64,000 nt of DNA from Scleroderma bovista (GCA_037178675.1 JAYMGJ010000261.1:1-64000); one strand, 5' to 3'; counted from the first letter of the stretch, positions 43,791 to 55,936 are shown. Notes: generated from the letters alone by a model not told the origin. Program-made: numbers and translations.

Positions 43791-43908
43791 ATGTCTGCAC
43801 CTGCCAAGTCCATCACCCCCGCTGCCCCTACCGCTGAGTCCAAAGACTGGACAAAAGCGTCGACACTGGAGCTTCAGTCCGGTAGCAAAGACGAGTTGGA
43901 CGTTCTCG
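43791..43908 (+). pseudogene. Ty3-6 antisense accessory gene, first 39 codons
   Basis: MSAPAKSITPAAPTAESKDW..., matching the N-terminus of the Ty3-3 and Ty3-7 copies, including the WTKAS motif. Cut at 43908 by unrelated sequence. The TATA region in front of it is partly deleted ('gtgaatgatcagac'). Confidence 0.8.
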
Positions 43909-45250
43909 CAGCTGTGACTGTAGTTTTTGACCAAATGTATTGGGCAATTACCATCAGACTGATAGCACTCGACAGGCCAACTACCACTGCCAAATGAGGA
44001 AAAAACCCCTAAAGAAACCTAATGGTTAGATACCAGTAGTATATTTGAGACCCTACTGTAGCCAGACCTAAATTAGAAGTAGACCCCTGTATCACAGGGG
44101 GGTCATTACACCAGACTGGCAAGCACAGCCACAATTTCCAAAAAAGGAAATAGGGGTCAAAGTCATAGCCACCAATCAGGGGAATCCAAATATGGTCTTA
44201 CCTAAGCAATTCATTATGATTTGATGGAGCTACGGCCAAAATAATTTTTAAACACGATGCAAAAAAAAATAGCCCCTATTTTGACTAGCAAAATTGCGTA
44301 GTATTCATTAGCACATGTCCAAACATGATTATATCAGCATCAGCAGTGCCACTCCACTCAGAATCTGTCCATATATGGAAATAGTTGACTGGCAATATTT
44401 CCCACCCTTGGTATGCACTTCCCCTGCCTTCCTGGGCTTCATCCCTGGCACATATACAGTGCACATAGTATCCTGCATGTCATATTAGTATATAAGAGCA
44501 CAACTGGATCCTTATGTCAGTGTATAAGGGCCTCAGGATAAATGGAGAATATTTTAGGGGTAAAAACAAAAAAGTGTTCGCATTTTTGAACCACTTGACA
44601 TATCCATTTGGAAACTACATCCCCTTCATGGGGCCATATATGCCCACAACATATCATAGCCACTTGGCACAAGGTGGGCCCTCTGATGTGCTGATTCATG
44701 TTCTTCTCCTGTACACATATTCCTCTGACAGGCCATTACCAAGAGGGATGGTGCATGTCAGATGGTCTAGGGTGGTGGTACTATACCATGACCATATGGG
44801 TATCAAATATATTTGCCATCTGACTGCTTGAAGATGAGCAATTAAAGAAATCGCATTTTTGCAACAATAGGGGCTGTATGGGTTCCCAGACTAGGTATCA
44901 TCAATCTGACTATCTCAGCAGCTGGGGGGTATCATATAGTAGCTACTACAATGACCTCAGGTCCATGCCACAATGTGGTGAAGATGAGGAGTGAAAACAA
45001 CATTTAGAAGGTGTGGGAAAAATGTATTCAAAAATGCGGAGACTTGCAAAACATATGAAACATTTGCCATATTACACAACACACAGCACCTGGCACTCTA
45101 AAAATGATCTCATTGAGTTGCTATTCACTCAATAGACTCCTTTTATGCTACATGCCTTTGTTAGCACTGATGAAATGTCAAAAATGCGAAAATGTACACA
45201 GTATAACTGTATGGATTTCAATCCTACAATGTAGATGAGTCTTAACACCT
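43909..45250. other. 1.34-kb foreign filler inside Ty3-6
   Basis: AT-richer sequence without match to the rest of the window. It joins the antisense gene on the left to gag on the right, so a large deletion accompanied its arrival. I see no inverted ends or target duplication. It contains one ORF (44514-44831). Confidence 0.45.
44514..44831 (+). CDS. Hypothetical ORF in the filler (105 aa)
   Basis: MSVYKGLRINGEYFRGKNKK... to TGA at 44829. Composition is protein-like (aromatic-rich, SDVLIHVLLLYTYSS, VVVLYHDHMGIKYICHL), but no domain is recognised and no homolog is in the window. It may be a chance frame or a piece of an unrelated gene. Confidence 0.2.
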   Translation: MSVYKGLRINGEYFRGKNKKVFAFLNHLTYPFGNYIPFMGPYMPTTYHSHLAQGGPSDVLIHVLLLYTYSSDRPLPRGMVHVRWSRVVVLYHDHMGIKYICHLTA

Positions 45251-45811
45251 CCGGAGTTTTTTGGGGTGTGTGCCATCAAATGTGTCCGGTTCACGGACCT
45301 TGGCACGGGAGGAAGAGGAGTCGTTAGAACAGCGGGAGGAGTGGGAGAGATGGTTGACAGCGATAGCGAGATTGTGGAAGGCAGCCAGACTAGGGTCTAG
45401 CTCTTCCGTGGCGTCAAGAAATTCGTTGTTGTTGTTGTTGTTGTTGTCATCTCTGAGGTCGTCTGGATCATCTCCGGGACCATCCTCAGGGCCGAACCAT
45501 TGGAATCGACCAGGTTCACGATGCTCCGGAGTGGAGTTGCGACGATAGGGAAACCTGTCACCAGAAACAGATTCATGGCGACCTAAGTCTGCAGAACCGC
45601 GAATGCTCTGAGACGCAGCATCTCAATGTGGAGTCAAAGATGCTGTGGGGTTTCGAGCTGTAAAGCTCCGAAATTGGCTTACAGAAGCTGGAGGTTGCCT
45701 GCGGTTAGACAGGGCTTGCTGGGCAGCAGAAAGGTGAAGGTCGTCTACTGCACCTGCTTCTTCAGTGAGTGCGGCAGCAGTACGAGCGCGAGAGCAAGTA
45801 GTCATGGTCAT
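45251..45811 (-). pseudogene. Ty3-6 gag, N-terminal third
   Basis: MTMTTCSRARTAAALTEEAG... from ATG 45811-45809, one stop near 45623, then the acidic linker with an asparagine run (from gttgtt repeats at 45426-45446) and the start of the Retrotrans_gag core (REPDTFDG). Cut at 45251. Confidence 0.85.
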
Positions 45812-45879
45812 GAGGAATGAAAACTAGTTTGTGTATGAGGTTTGTATAGTGAACCCACACAAGTGTGAGTCTGAAATAC

Positions 45880-46139
45880 TGTCAAGTCTGGGTCTACTCC
45901 GGTAGGGGGTCCAGTCAAGTCCGGACGAAGGCGGACAAGAGGGGAGGTCAGAGGTTTGGGCAGAGGTTAGCCCGGGCCGGAGTTGTGACCGTTTGGATTC
46001 AACGACAAGGACAGTGAGCATTGATCCCTTGCGTAGGTTCCGGTCAGATGGAGATGGAGACGGAGACAGACAGAGGAACAGGAGTAGTGACTTAGATGAT
46101 TTTAGACTGAGGTGTACAAGGTAAACTAGAGGGTACTTA
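45880..46139 (-). mobile_element. Ty3-6 5' LTR, first piece
   Basis: Family A LTR from 'tgtcaagtctggg' to 'gggtactta', where the Tc1/mariner element inserted at a TA. Continues at 48122-48327 and 49101-49210. Confidence 0.88.
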
Positions 46140-46481
46140 CAGTTGCGGACAGGCAAATGTGACAAAATAAAAGCTTGAATTATTATGTTGGACCACAACT
46201 TTCTGTTGGGTTAAAAACCACGTAGACAGGGTATTTAGGACCTAATTGGAACATCTGCATGAGCCAATTTCCTCTCTGATGAAAATTTAAAATTTGACCC
46301 CAAAGATTTGGCCACCCCCCAAAAACACGTCCTAAAAATCCCGAAAATTCGGGAAATGCAGTATTCCCCGATCCGAGCATGATGCTGGCTCCAGAACTTC
46401 AGAAAATGTACTAGTCAGGAGTAAAAAAAATCAGTAAAGTTTGTGGTCAAGTAAGGGCCTGACCAAAATACTCCAACAAGC

Positions 46482-47767
46482 ATGCCTTGTGGCCGACCAC
46501 AGAAGCCCCCCCGAAGGCGAAATATGACTGGTTTGCGCAATCAGAAGTCTTCTGCTCGGATTTTTGAGGCTGCGCACCCAGACAGTGTTGCGCTGTTTAT
46601 CTTTGATCAGTCTTCTGCTCATGCGTCACTGCCAACAGATGCATTGAAGGCATTTGAGATGAACAAATCCAACGGAGGGAAACAATGCAAGCAATGTGAC
46701 ACCATTATCCCACAGACCAATCCGGCCATTGAGCACCATGGCAAACCTCAGAAGATGACTTTACCCAATGGTCAACCCAAAGGACTTCAACAGGTCCTTG
46801 AAGAGCGCGGGTTTAATGTTCCCAAAAAAATGCATGCCAAGTATGCTCCTGTCTGTCCATGGGAAAATACTAATTGTTGCATGGCACTGTCATGACCGCG
46901 TGACGCCTCATGACTCCACAAGGCCTCTAGACTGTTGTAAACTCAAGTCCGATCGCAATCGGACACCTCCGATGCTACATATCCATCTCCGCTCTGACAA
47001 TTGATGCTCCGTCTCCTTTTAGTAAACAGTTCCGCGCTTACGCCTCCGGTTATTGTATGCTTCCGTTCCACTTCTGTTCCTGTTTCCCTTGTTCCCGTTT
47101 TAGTTTTAGATTAGATCTGATTACTCATAGTTGTGTCCCGTTAACCTTTTGATCTGTTACACTTATCACTAATCTCCGTTCCGTGTATGTTATTAATCTG
47201 TTTGTCATCCGCAGACTCTTAGCTACGTCTCCGCTATGTCTCTCTCCACTTCTCGGTTACTGTACATATCCGATGTAAAGTATAAGTACTCCGAACGCTG
47301 AGGGGATTGCCCCTCAGTTCGAATATCATCTTGAATACTTCCCGCGAACTCGCCTCTGTCTTCTCTGCCTTCTGGCAACTCTGACCTTCGTCGGACCTCT
47401 GTCTCTCTGTCCTTAAGTCCTCCGAAATAAGAGGACGCAGGTATCACAAGGGCGCAGCACATACACTGAAGCCAAAGTCCTCAACACCTCTGTATCTCCT
47501 CCGCCTGTCGTCGACAACCCTTCGCACTTATCTCTGCTCGTGTCGGAGTTCGTCGGAGGAACCAGTTCTGACAGGCACGACTTTTGAGCAAGCAAGATGA
47601 CTTTGTCAATCAACTGTTGATGCTTGAAACTGTCATTACAGAGGCAGGACACAAATGTGTCTTTCTCCCAAAGTTCCACTGCGAGTTGAATCCAATTGAA
47701 ATGGTTTTTATTTTTCATTTTAAGTCCATCACATTACTGATGTATGCTACAGTATTGGGGTTGGTGT
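46482..47767 (+). pseudogene. Tc1/mariner DDE transposase fragment, split by an LTR
   Basis: First part 46482-46887 includes FIFDQSSAHAS (a conserved catalytic Asp region) and the GKPQKMTLPNGQPKGL stretch; after the LTR at 46888-47573 the frame resumes RLLSKQDDFVNQL... with FLPKFHCELNPIEM, the third catalytic (Glu) region of this fungal DDE family. The join MA-RLLSK is exact when the LTR and one GGCAC are removed. The N-terminal DNA-binding part and first catalytic Asp are not found, and the frame decays after MVFIFHF. Not functional. Confidence 0.82.
46888..47573 (+). mobile_element. Family B solo LTR in the transposase
   Basis: 686 bp, TGTCATGACC...GTTCTGACA, flanked by GGCAC (46883-46887, 47574-47578). 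It matches 18988-19667 (complement) and the Ty3-9 LTR. TATA-like 'tataag' near 47281 and R start AGTTCGAATAT at 47318-47328. Confidence 0.93.
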
Positions 47768-48327
47768 AAGTACCAGTATTGAGAAGTCCAAAAAACCACG
47801 TTCGAAGAAGCAAAGTTGTGCACCAGAGCACAGCTTGATGCATGTCCCACGGAGGTTATTTGTCGGTTTATCAATCGGTTGTGGCGATTTATGAGTGCCT
47901 ATCGGATGGGTCTTACTGGAAAAGGACGCTGTCCTCGATGGTGCATGAATGTTGTTTTTTTGGGCCAAAAATTTGGCCGCCCCAAAAAGGCATGGGAGAA
48001 ATTCAGGAGGACTGTTTTTCAATGTATTTCGACCATCCGAGTTCAGATCTGACCTTAGTTTTCCATGAAAATTTCATGGGCACACTGTGTCAAATTTGTC
48101 GACTTTGCCTGTCCACAACTGTATACTAAGTAGAAACTAGGGTCGAGTACATATGGTGACAAGTAAACAACCTAATAGTGGACAAGGGATGACCGGAGTT
48201 AGGACTAGGACAGGTCCGGTGAAAATACTACAAGGTCTAGGATATATCGAGTTCACGGAGAACTCACGTCAAGGCAGGGCAGACGGCGAAGTGTAGTAAG
48301 AGTGAATGGGGTATAGACCAAGGGTTG

Positions 48328-49100
48328 TGTTGGAGTTATAAACAGATTGTTGTGGTATATTTACCTACTTACATAAGCATACATCGCACATACAGTAGAG
48401 TCTATTACAATAGTCCCTCAGTAGCTTGCCAGACTACTGAGGTTACCCTACAGCTCTCCTTCTCCCTTCTTTCAGGCTAGACCTTCCCTGTGCAGATGTT
48501 ACGACCATGTCCAACTCCGGATCTCATCCGGTTACTCCGGTCGCATTGCAGCCCTATAGCCTAACCCCGGTTGCTCTCAGTTACTCTGGTCACGGTCGCG
48601 CAGATACACCTCTGCTAACTACGACCCTTGGTCTAGCCCGCATCCAGTCCTTACCACACTTGCCCATTTACCCTGTCTTGATGTGAGTTCTCCGTGAACT
48701 CGATATATCCTATACCTTGTAGCATTTTCACCGGACCTGACCTAGTCCCAACTCTGGTCATCCCTTGTCTGCTATTAGGTTGTTTACTTGTCACCGTATG
48801 TACTCGACCCTAGTTTCTACTTAGTATAAGTACCCTCTAGTTTACCTTGTAGACCTCAGTCTGAAATCAACTATAGTCACTACTCCTGTTCTTGCTTGTC
48901 TCCGTCGTCCTCTTGACCGGAACCTATGCAAGGGATCAATGCTCGATCCCCTTGTCGTTGAATCCAATCGGTCTCAACTCCGGCCGGACTAACCCCTTGT
49001 CCAGCCTCTGCCCTCCTCCTCTGTCCGCTTTCGTCCGGACTTGACCGGACCCCCTACCAGAGTAGACCCGGACTTGACAGCAGACCACCACCTTTCTATA
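48328..49100 (+). mobile_element. Copia-type solo LTR of about 185 bp, split by another LTR
   Basis: Starts TGTTGGAGTTATAAAC at 48328 and ends near 'cctttctata' at 49100; the part 48497-49084 is a later insertion and its duplication. The flanks GGTTG (48323-48327) and GGTCG (49101-49105) fit a 5-bp duplication with one CpG-to-TpG change. The TGTTGGA start is usual for copia LTRs. The right end (TA instead of CA) is uncertain. Confidence 0.55.
48497..49079 (+). mobile_element. Family A solo LTR
   Basis: 583 bp, TGTTACGACC...GACTTGACA, flanked by GCAGA (48492-48496, 49080-49084). Confidence 0.93.
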
Positions 49101-49210
49101 GGTCGTACTTAATGGAAGGTTATCTGCACGTCCATGACCAGAGCAAGTGACGAGCGACCAGAGTTGGGGTAGAGAGCTGCGATGCGACCGGAGTGACCAG
49201 ATAAGACCCG

Positions 49211-51156
49211 GCTCTCTGTTTCATTTTATCTTGTAATATCACTCACTAAACTCAGGTCACTTTTCTTTATAAACAAAAGTCAAACTAATTACACTTTCTA
49301 TTTACAAAGTCCGGACCGGACCACTTACTCCAGCACAGTACTGCCAGGGTTCTCTTGCTCCTCTTGGAGCCCCTGGACCTCCTGTTCGACCACCTTCGGG
49401 TTGACCTCCACCTTGCTGTCCTCCGACTCCTCGTCCTCGTCCCAGGGTGCCATGAAAAAACAGTGCTCAGATGGTCATTGGACTGCGATACAGATCATGT
49501 GGAGTCTGCAATCTGGGCCATCTGCCCGGTCATTGCCTCCACTGCAGCTGTCAGCCTGTCCATCCGCTCCAGGAAGGGTCTGGAGTTGATCCCGGACCTT
49601 GAACCGGACGGACCCGCCACCTCCATGATTTCGTCGTCATTGATGATGACCTTCACCATCTTCTTCTTCTTCCATTTCTCACTGCCTTGCGGTGACGTCG
49701 TTACTCCCTGCTCTTTCACCTTGCCCTTTCCCTTGTCCACTACCGGACTGGACTCCCCCACCTCCAGCCACTCACACTTCTCCTTCAACCTGGCACACTT
49801 CATACATGCCCTCTGCTTGGGCTTCTCCAGGTCGCACTCACACACCGCGCGGTGCTTTGCACAACGCACACATCTGCATAGAAGTCAGTGGTGAGTACAA
49901 GAGAAGGAATAAAACACGTACTGGACTTCTCCAACCAGACCTGCCTCCGGTTCCTCCCTCGTCCTCTTCTTTGATGCCTCCTGCGCCATCACTCTCTGCC
50001 TCGCTGCAACCTCTGCAGCCCTCTGTTGCACCTCTGCCACCTGCTTGCATGCTTGGCGCTCCACCTCCTCTCTGGCCTCGCACTCCACTTCCACCTTTGC
50101 TCTCTCCACCTCCTCTCGTGCTCTCGCCTCTGCCTCCTTGCATGCTCATCTCCCTGCCTCTTCCCTGCGCTGCTTCTCCTCCCTCTTCACTTGCTTGCGA
50201 CGACAGCGCTCCTTTGCCTTGGCGTCGAGAACGTCGGACTCATCCTCACTACTGGACTGTAACTCTGGTGTTGAAGCCTTCGTCCAATCCTTGGACTTGG
50301 TGGCAGCAGGGGCGACGGGGCTGACGGACTTGGCAGTGGCAGACATTTTCAGAAGGCAGTAAATTGGGGGTAAAGGCAAAACTGGTCTGATCTTTATAGA
50401 CCCAGATTTCATACTCAGACAATCACTCTGGACTCCACATTGTTTCTAGGTGACCACACGACAGCCTCATTGGGGCCTCATGGGTTCGGCCCCTAAAGGG
50501 GGGATACTGTTACGACCATGTCCAACTCTGGATTTTATCCGGTCACTCTGGTTGCATCGCAGCTCTCTAACCCAACTCCAGTCGCTCATTACTTGCTCCG
50601 GTCACGGACGCGCAGATAACCTTCCGATAAGTATGACCCTTGGTCTATACCCTGTTCACTCTTACTACACTTCGCTGTCTGCCCTGCCTTGATGTGAGTT
50701 CCCCATGGACTCGATATATCCTAGACCTTGTAGCATTTTCACCGGACCTGATTTATTTTACCTGGACCTGACTTTATTTTCACCGGACCTGACCTAGTCC
50801 TAACTCCGGTAATCCCTTGTCTGCTATTAGGTTGTTTACTTGTCACCATATGTACTCGACCCTAGTTTCTACTTAGTATAAATACCCTCTAGTTTACCTT
50901 GTACACCTCAGTCTGAAATCAACTTAGTCACTACTCCAGTTCCTGTCTGTCTCTGTCTCTGTCTCTGTCTCTAGCATCTTGACCGGAACCTATGCAAGGG
51001 ATCAATGGTCGATCCTCTTGTCGTTGAATCCAATCAGTCCCAACTCCGGCCGGACTAACCTCTTGTCCAGCCCCCTGCCCTTGTCCTTCGTCCACTTTTG
51101 TCCGCTTTTGTCCAGACTTGACTGGACCCCCTACCAGAGTAGACCTGGACTTGACA
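49211..51156 (+). mobile_element. Ty3-7, 3' end only
   Basis: Family A element starting in the spacer after pol ('ctctctgtttc', as at 40000), then the antisense gene, polypurine tract (AAAGGGGGGATAC, 50505-50517) and 3' LTR 50518-51156 (639 bp, with a short 'gtctct' repeat near 50950-50975). It abuts Ty3-8 integrase at 51157. Confidence 0.9.
49325..50346 (-). pseudogene. Ty3-7 antisense accessory gene, with stops and a frameshift
   Basis: Exon 1 50346-49922, intron 49921-49874 (48 bp, GTACGT...TGCAG), exon 2 49873 downward. MSATAKSVSP..., DWTKAS, K/R/E-rich helix, then CVRCAKHRAVC...CMKCARLKEKC (same spacing as Ty3-5), basic KWKKKKMVKV, MEVAGPS. Stops: TGA in exon 1 near 50147-50149 (CGA type) and TGA near 49498-49500 (TGG). 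An indel near 49458 shifts the acidic tail. Closest to the Ty3-3 copy. Confidence 0.82.
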
Positions 51157-54100
51157 GAGTTGCTCGATGAAGTCCATAGAGATGGAATTCCAAGGCTTCT
51201 CCGGTATGGGGAGCTGTTTCAGCAATCCGTAGGGTCTATGGCGTGGTGTCTTAGCTCTTGCACAGGAGGTACAGGACCGGATGTAATCCTTGACGAAGGT
51301 CTGGAGACCAGGCCAAGTATACTCATGCCGGATTAGCTCCAGAGTCCGGTTTTGCCCAAAGTGACCAGTGAGTGGGTGATCATGTCGATACCGGAGTACC
51401 CGGAGGCGGAGGTCATCCAAGTCTGGTACGTATATGTGACCGTCTAGTTGAAGGAATCCAGCCTCGTCTGTGGACCAGCGAGAGTCCGGTAGATATGCGA
51501 GGTGGATCTGGGCAATGGGGTCAGAGGGTAGTGCAGAGAGGATGTCGCTATGGAGTGTTTCCACGTCCATAATTGCAACTGCATGGAGGACCAGAAACTC
51601 TAGATAGGTGGTGCGAAGTGAGTTAGACAATTGTTCTTGAGTGAACACCGGCCAGAGGTTTTGGGGGTTAACCCGGGCATAGCCACTATCCCCCTCTTTG
51701 GGGTAGACATCCCATCGTCTAGTGAGAGCATCAGGCTTGGCACCAAGTTTCCCAGGGTGGAAACGAATGACAAGATTAAATTGAGATAAAAATTCAGACC
51801 ACCGGGCTTGCTGGCAGGAAAGTACTTTTGAGGTAGAGAAGTACTCGAGGTTTTTGTGGTCTGTGACGACGTCTATAGGAGCGGCAGAGTCTTCTAGGTA
51901 GTGGTGCCAATTCCGGAAAGCCTCAAAGATGGTGAGGAGTTCTTTATCGTGGGTGAGGTCCGGGAGTAGTAGACGACCAGACAGATCTCTCCATCAGCAC
52001 AGGTAATAGACAAGATACCAGCGACAGCGTAGTCGGAGGCATCAGTTTCCACAATAATAGGAGTGTCTGGAATGAAGTGAGTGAGAATGGGTGCAGTGGT
52101 GAAAGCATGCTTAAGAGCATTGAACAAATGCCAACAGTCCTCGGAGAAATTCCAGGGAGCATCCTTCCGGGTGAGTCAGGTGAGGGGGACCACAATGTCA
52201 GAGTAGTTGAATATAAACCGGCAGTAGAAGTTGGTGAAGCCTAGGAAAGACTGGATGTCCTTTACCTTTCGTGGTTCAGGCCAGTCGGAGATGGTTTGGA
52301 TCTTGTCCGGAGACATAGTCAAACCTTCCGGAGATAGGCGGTAGCCAAGATACTCTACCGAGTCCGAGTGGAACTTGCATTTCTCCGGTTTGGTGAAGAG
52401 GCCATATAGCCGGAGATGGCAGAGTACTTCCCGGATGTGCTGCTGGTGAGAATCCATATCCTTGGAGTAGATGAGGACGTCGTCAAGGTACATGATGACG
52501 CAGATGTCTAGCATGTCAGCGAAGATGGTTTTGACAAAATGCTGGAAGGCTGCAGGGGCGTTAGTGAGGCCAAAGGGCATTACTAACCACTCGTAAGACC
52601 CATAGCGCATATGGAAGGTGGTCTTCCATTCGTCGCCTGGAGCAATCTGGACTAGATGGTACACATGCCGGAGGTCAATCTTGGAATAGATCTTAGCATG
52701 GCTAGGTGAGTCTAGTAGGTCAGAGATAAGAGGGAGTGGATAGCGATCCTTTTTGGTAATTTTATTAAGGCCTCGGAAGTCAATGCAGAGGTGGAGTGAG
52801 CCATCCTTCTTCTTTACGAAGAGGACCAGAGCAGCATGGGAGGAAGTGGTAGGACAGATGAAACCTGTATTAAGATTCTCATCGATGAAAGTCCAGAGAG
52901 CAGAGAGCTCAACCAGAGACAGTGAGTAGAGGGTTCCCAAAGGTGGAGAGGTACCTTCTTCAAGGTCGATCTTCAGATCATACTTGCGATGCGGGGGAAG
53001 TTCAGAGGCCTTTGCCTTACTGAACACGTCTGCATAATCGCGATACTCTGGAGGGACGATTTCCAAGTCCGGAAAAGTAGAGGTGGAGGAAGAACAAGCC
53101 TTCGCTGAGTCAGAGGGAAGCAGCTGAAGTTGGTATTTGGTAGATCTGTCAAGTCCGGGTCTACTCCGGTAGGGGGTCCGGTCAAGTCCGGACAAAAGCG
53201 GACGAGAGGGGAGGTCAGAGGTTTGGGCAGAGGTTAGCCCGGGCCGGAGTTGCGACCATTTGGATTCAACGACAAGGACGGCGAGCGTTGATCCCTTGCG
53301 TAGGTTCCGGTCAGACGGAGATAGAGATGGAGACGGACAGAGGATCAGGAGTAGTGACTTAGATGATTTCAGACTGAGGAGTACAGGATAAACTACAGAG
53401 TACTTATACTAAGTAAGAACTAGGGTCGAGTATATATGGTGACAAGTAAACAGCCTAAAAGGCGGACAAGGGACAACCGGAGAAAGTACTAGGTCAGGTC
53501 CGATGAAAATAAAGTCAGGTCCGGGTAAAATAAATCAGGTCCAGTGAAAATAACACAAGGCATGGGATATATCGAGTTCACGGAGAACTCATGTCAAGGC
53601 AGGGTAAACGGCGAGGTGTGGTAACGAGCGAACAGAGTATAGACCAAGGGTCGTACTTAACGGAAGGTTATCGGCGCGTCCGTGACCGGAGTAAGTGACG
53701 AGCGACCGGAGTTGGGCTAGAGAGCTGCGACGCGACCGGAGTGACCGGATGAGACCCGGAGTTGGACATGGTCGTAACAAGATCCCTCTAATTTGCATGC
53801 ACACATGAATGCAGCTGCGTTAATCAGAGAGATGTGCAGAGGGGTGCAAACTGGAGTGTCAACAGATGGTGCGAGGCTGGGATCAGATTGGCCGGAGAGG
53901 CCAGAGACAGGGTTACCAGACAGAACCGGAGAGGGAGTTGATGGGGGCGCTGGCAAACTTTCTTCAAGTGTTCGGAATGTTAAACTGCTCAATACCCAGT
54001 CAATCGACAGATTGTAGCGGGTGAGCCAGTTATGTCTGAGAACAATTTTGCATTCAGAATCCAGCAGAGTTAGGTAAAAGGTCATGGGGGTGACATCACC

Positions 54101-54424
54101 GGATGTGGGGAACTTCACTGATAGGTCGATGGCTTGAGTAATTACAAAATTCGAGGTACTGTCAAAAAGCCAGAGTACAACCGGGGAAACGCAGTAAGTG
54201 AGGAGAGAGTGTCCGAGAGCATATTTGGTATCTACAAAACAGTGTGTGGAACCAGAGTCCACAAGTGCACGGAGTTCTGGTAAATTGTAAGACAAAAGGA
54301 GAACATGAGGCATAAGAGAGTTAGGATCTAAGAGAGCAGACACATTGAGGCAGGCCTCCTTGGGTGCACTTCTGGAGTCAATGCAGCTCGCTGGTTGTGT
54401 GGAGGGCCAGGAGCTGCTTACTCT
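51157..54424 (-). pseudogene. Ty3-8 pol: PR, RT, RNase H, start of IN
   Basis: Protease [12 protein letters not shown] (about 54260) is intact; the spacer is split by a solo LTR at 53147-53779; RT has YLDD (about 52485), RNase H ETDASDY (about 52040), the integrase zinc region (51260-51420) and MDFIEQL at 51157, where Ty3-7 begins. TGA stop near 52177 (CGG/CGA type) and a small deletion near 51950 (TAPELNYDTHDKE lost in part). Integrase core and chromodomain missing. Confidence 0.9.
53147..53779 (-). mobile_element. Family A solo LTR in Ty3-8 pol
   Basis: 633 bp, flanked by AGATC (53142-53146, 53780-53784). Removing it joins CKLEGS to TKYQLQL in frame. Confidence 0.94.
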
Positions 54425-55865
54425 TTTTTTGACTCGGAGTTGGCACCCAAGTTCAAGTCCATCTTACCAGACTTAGCAGCAATGGTCACGGCACAAGCCT
54501 TGGCCTTTTTGGTCTTCTTTGGACAGTTGTCCATGAAATGACTGGTGCCTCTGCAGAACATGCAGAGGTTGTTGTCCAGACGCCGTTTGTGCTCATCTGC
54601 GGTTAGCTTCCCGTCCTTACCAAGCTTGTTGGTTAAGTCCGGTCTGAAACCGGAGGAGGACTGGTTGCTGGTTGTCTTTGACAAGCCAGAGGAGTTGGCG
54701 GAGCTGGGGGAGTTTCCGGTCTTGGATTTCTCCTGACCGGAGTTGGATGAGTTGCCTCCAGAGTTAGAGGGCTTGGTTGTGGACAAGGTGGACTGGGTCT
54801 TCGTTGTACAAGAGATCTCGTCTTTGCGCTCCCAATAGTGCGCGTCGATCTCTTGACAAAGGGCCCTTAGCCCATGCAGAGTCAGGGGCTTCCCAACTCA
54901 AGCTATCTCGTCTTTAAGGCAGTCCGGGAGACCAGAGTAGAACAGGCGGCGGAGCACGCCATCTCCGTAGTCCTGGACCTGGGAGGCTAATCGGTTGAAG
55001 TCTACGATATACTGCGTAATGTGGTGAGCATCCTTCATCCGGAGATGCTCTAATTGATGCTCGGCATCAGCGATGGGGTCATGAGGTCCAAAGGTACTCT
55101 GGAGCTCAGCGACGAAATGGACCCAACTGTCCATCCAGCACGGATGGTCAGCCGGATCACCGGAGTTTAGTAGGTCCGGTTCAAACCATTCTAAGGTCAT
55201 CCCTTTTAGGTATGACTGGGCGAAAGTTACCTTTGCCCTATCAAGGCAGAATACCTTGAATCGATCCTGGAAACAGAGCTCACACTGGACCAAGAAGGTC
55301 CTGAGCTTTTTGGGGTCTGTGCCGTCGAAGGTGTCTGGTTCATGGACTTTGGCACAGGAGGAAGAGGAGTCGTTGGTCTGGCGAGAGGAGCGGGAGAGGC
55401 GGTTGATGGTGATGGCAAGGTTGTGGAAAACGGCTAGACTAGGATCTAGTTCTTCCGTGGTGTCAATGAAGTCATTGTTGTCGTCGTCATTATTGTTATC
55501 GTCATCTCTGGGGTCATCCGGGTCATCTCTGGGTCCATCCTCAGGGCCAAACCATTGGTAATGACCAGGTTCGCGACGTTCCGGAGTGGAGTCGTGACAA
55601 TAGGGAAATCTGTCATCAGGAACAGATCCATGATGACCAAGGTCCACAGAACCACAAAGGCTCTGGGATGCAGCATCTCAACATGGAGTCAAAGATGCTG
55701 TGGGGTTTGAGCTGTAAAGCTCTGGAATTGGCTTACAGAAGCCGGAGGTTGCCTGCAGTTAGACAGGGCTTGCTGGGCGGCAGAAAGATGAAGGTCGTCT
55801 ACTGCACCTGCTTCTTCAGTGAGTGTGGCAGCAGAACGAGCACGAGAATGCGTAGTCATGGTCAT
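54418..55865 (-). pseudogene. Ty3-8 gag, frameshift and stop
   Basis: MTMTTHSRARSAATLTEEAG... from 55865; one-base loss near 55690 and a CGA-to-TGA near 54899. Retrotrans_gag core and zinc knuckle CMFCRGTSHFMDNC are present. The acidic linker has a long N/D-rich run. Ends SKKE-TAA. Confidence 0.9.
54424..54430 (-). promoter_or_regulatory. Ty3-8 gag-pol -1 slippery site
   Basis: TCA AAA AAA GAG TAA on the minus strand, as in Ty3-2 and Ty3-5. Confidence 0.7.
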
Positions 55866-55924
55866 GAGTGAATGGAAACTAGTTTGCATACAAGGTTTTT
55901 ATATAGTGAACCCACACAAGTGTG

Positions 55925-55934
55925 AGTCTGAAAT
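55925..55934 (-). other. Ty3-8 self-priming primer site
   Basis: Minus-strand ATTTCAGACT, 2 nt from the LTR; pairs with the R start at 56228-56237 (minus-strand AGTCTGAAAT). Confidence 0.75.
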
Positions 55935-55936
55935 AC

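Larger units (their letters stand above)
46140..48121. mobile_element. Tc1/mariner-type DNA transposon, itself hit by an LTR
   Basis: Inverted ends CAGTTGCGGACAGGCAAA (left) and CAGTTGTGGACAGGCAAA (right, complement) differ at one of 18 positions and are flanked by TA (46138-46139, 48122-48123); joining the flanks restores the LTR 'acttatactaag'. CAGT ends plus TA duplication define the superfamily. Without the family B LTR inside, it is about 1.29 kb. It holds only part of a transposase gene. Confidence 0.88.
43025..49210 (-). mobile_element. Ty3-6, gutted chromovirus-type element
   Basis: 3' LTR 43025-43654, first 118 bp of the antisense gene, 1.34 kb of foreign sequence, gag N-terminus 45251-45811, then a 5' LTR in three pieces (45880-46139, 48122-48327, 49101-49210) separated by a Tc1/mariner element and a copia-type LTR. 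All of pol is missing. The outer end is lost against Ty3-7. Confidence 0.85.
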
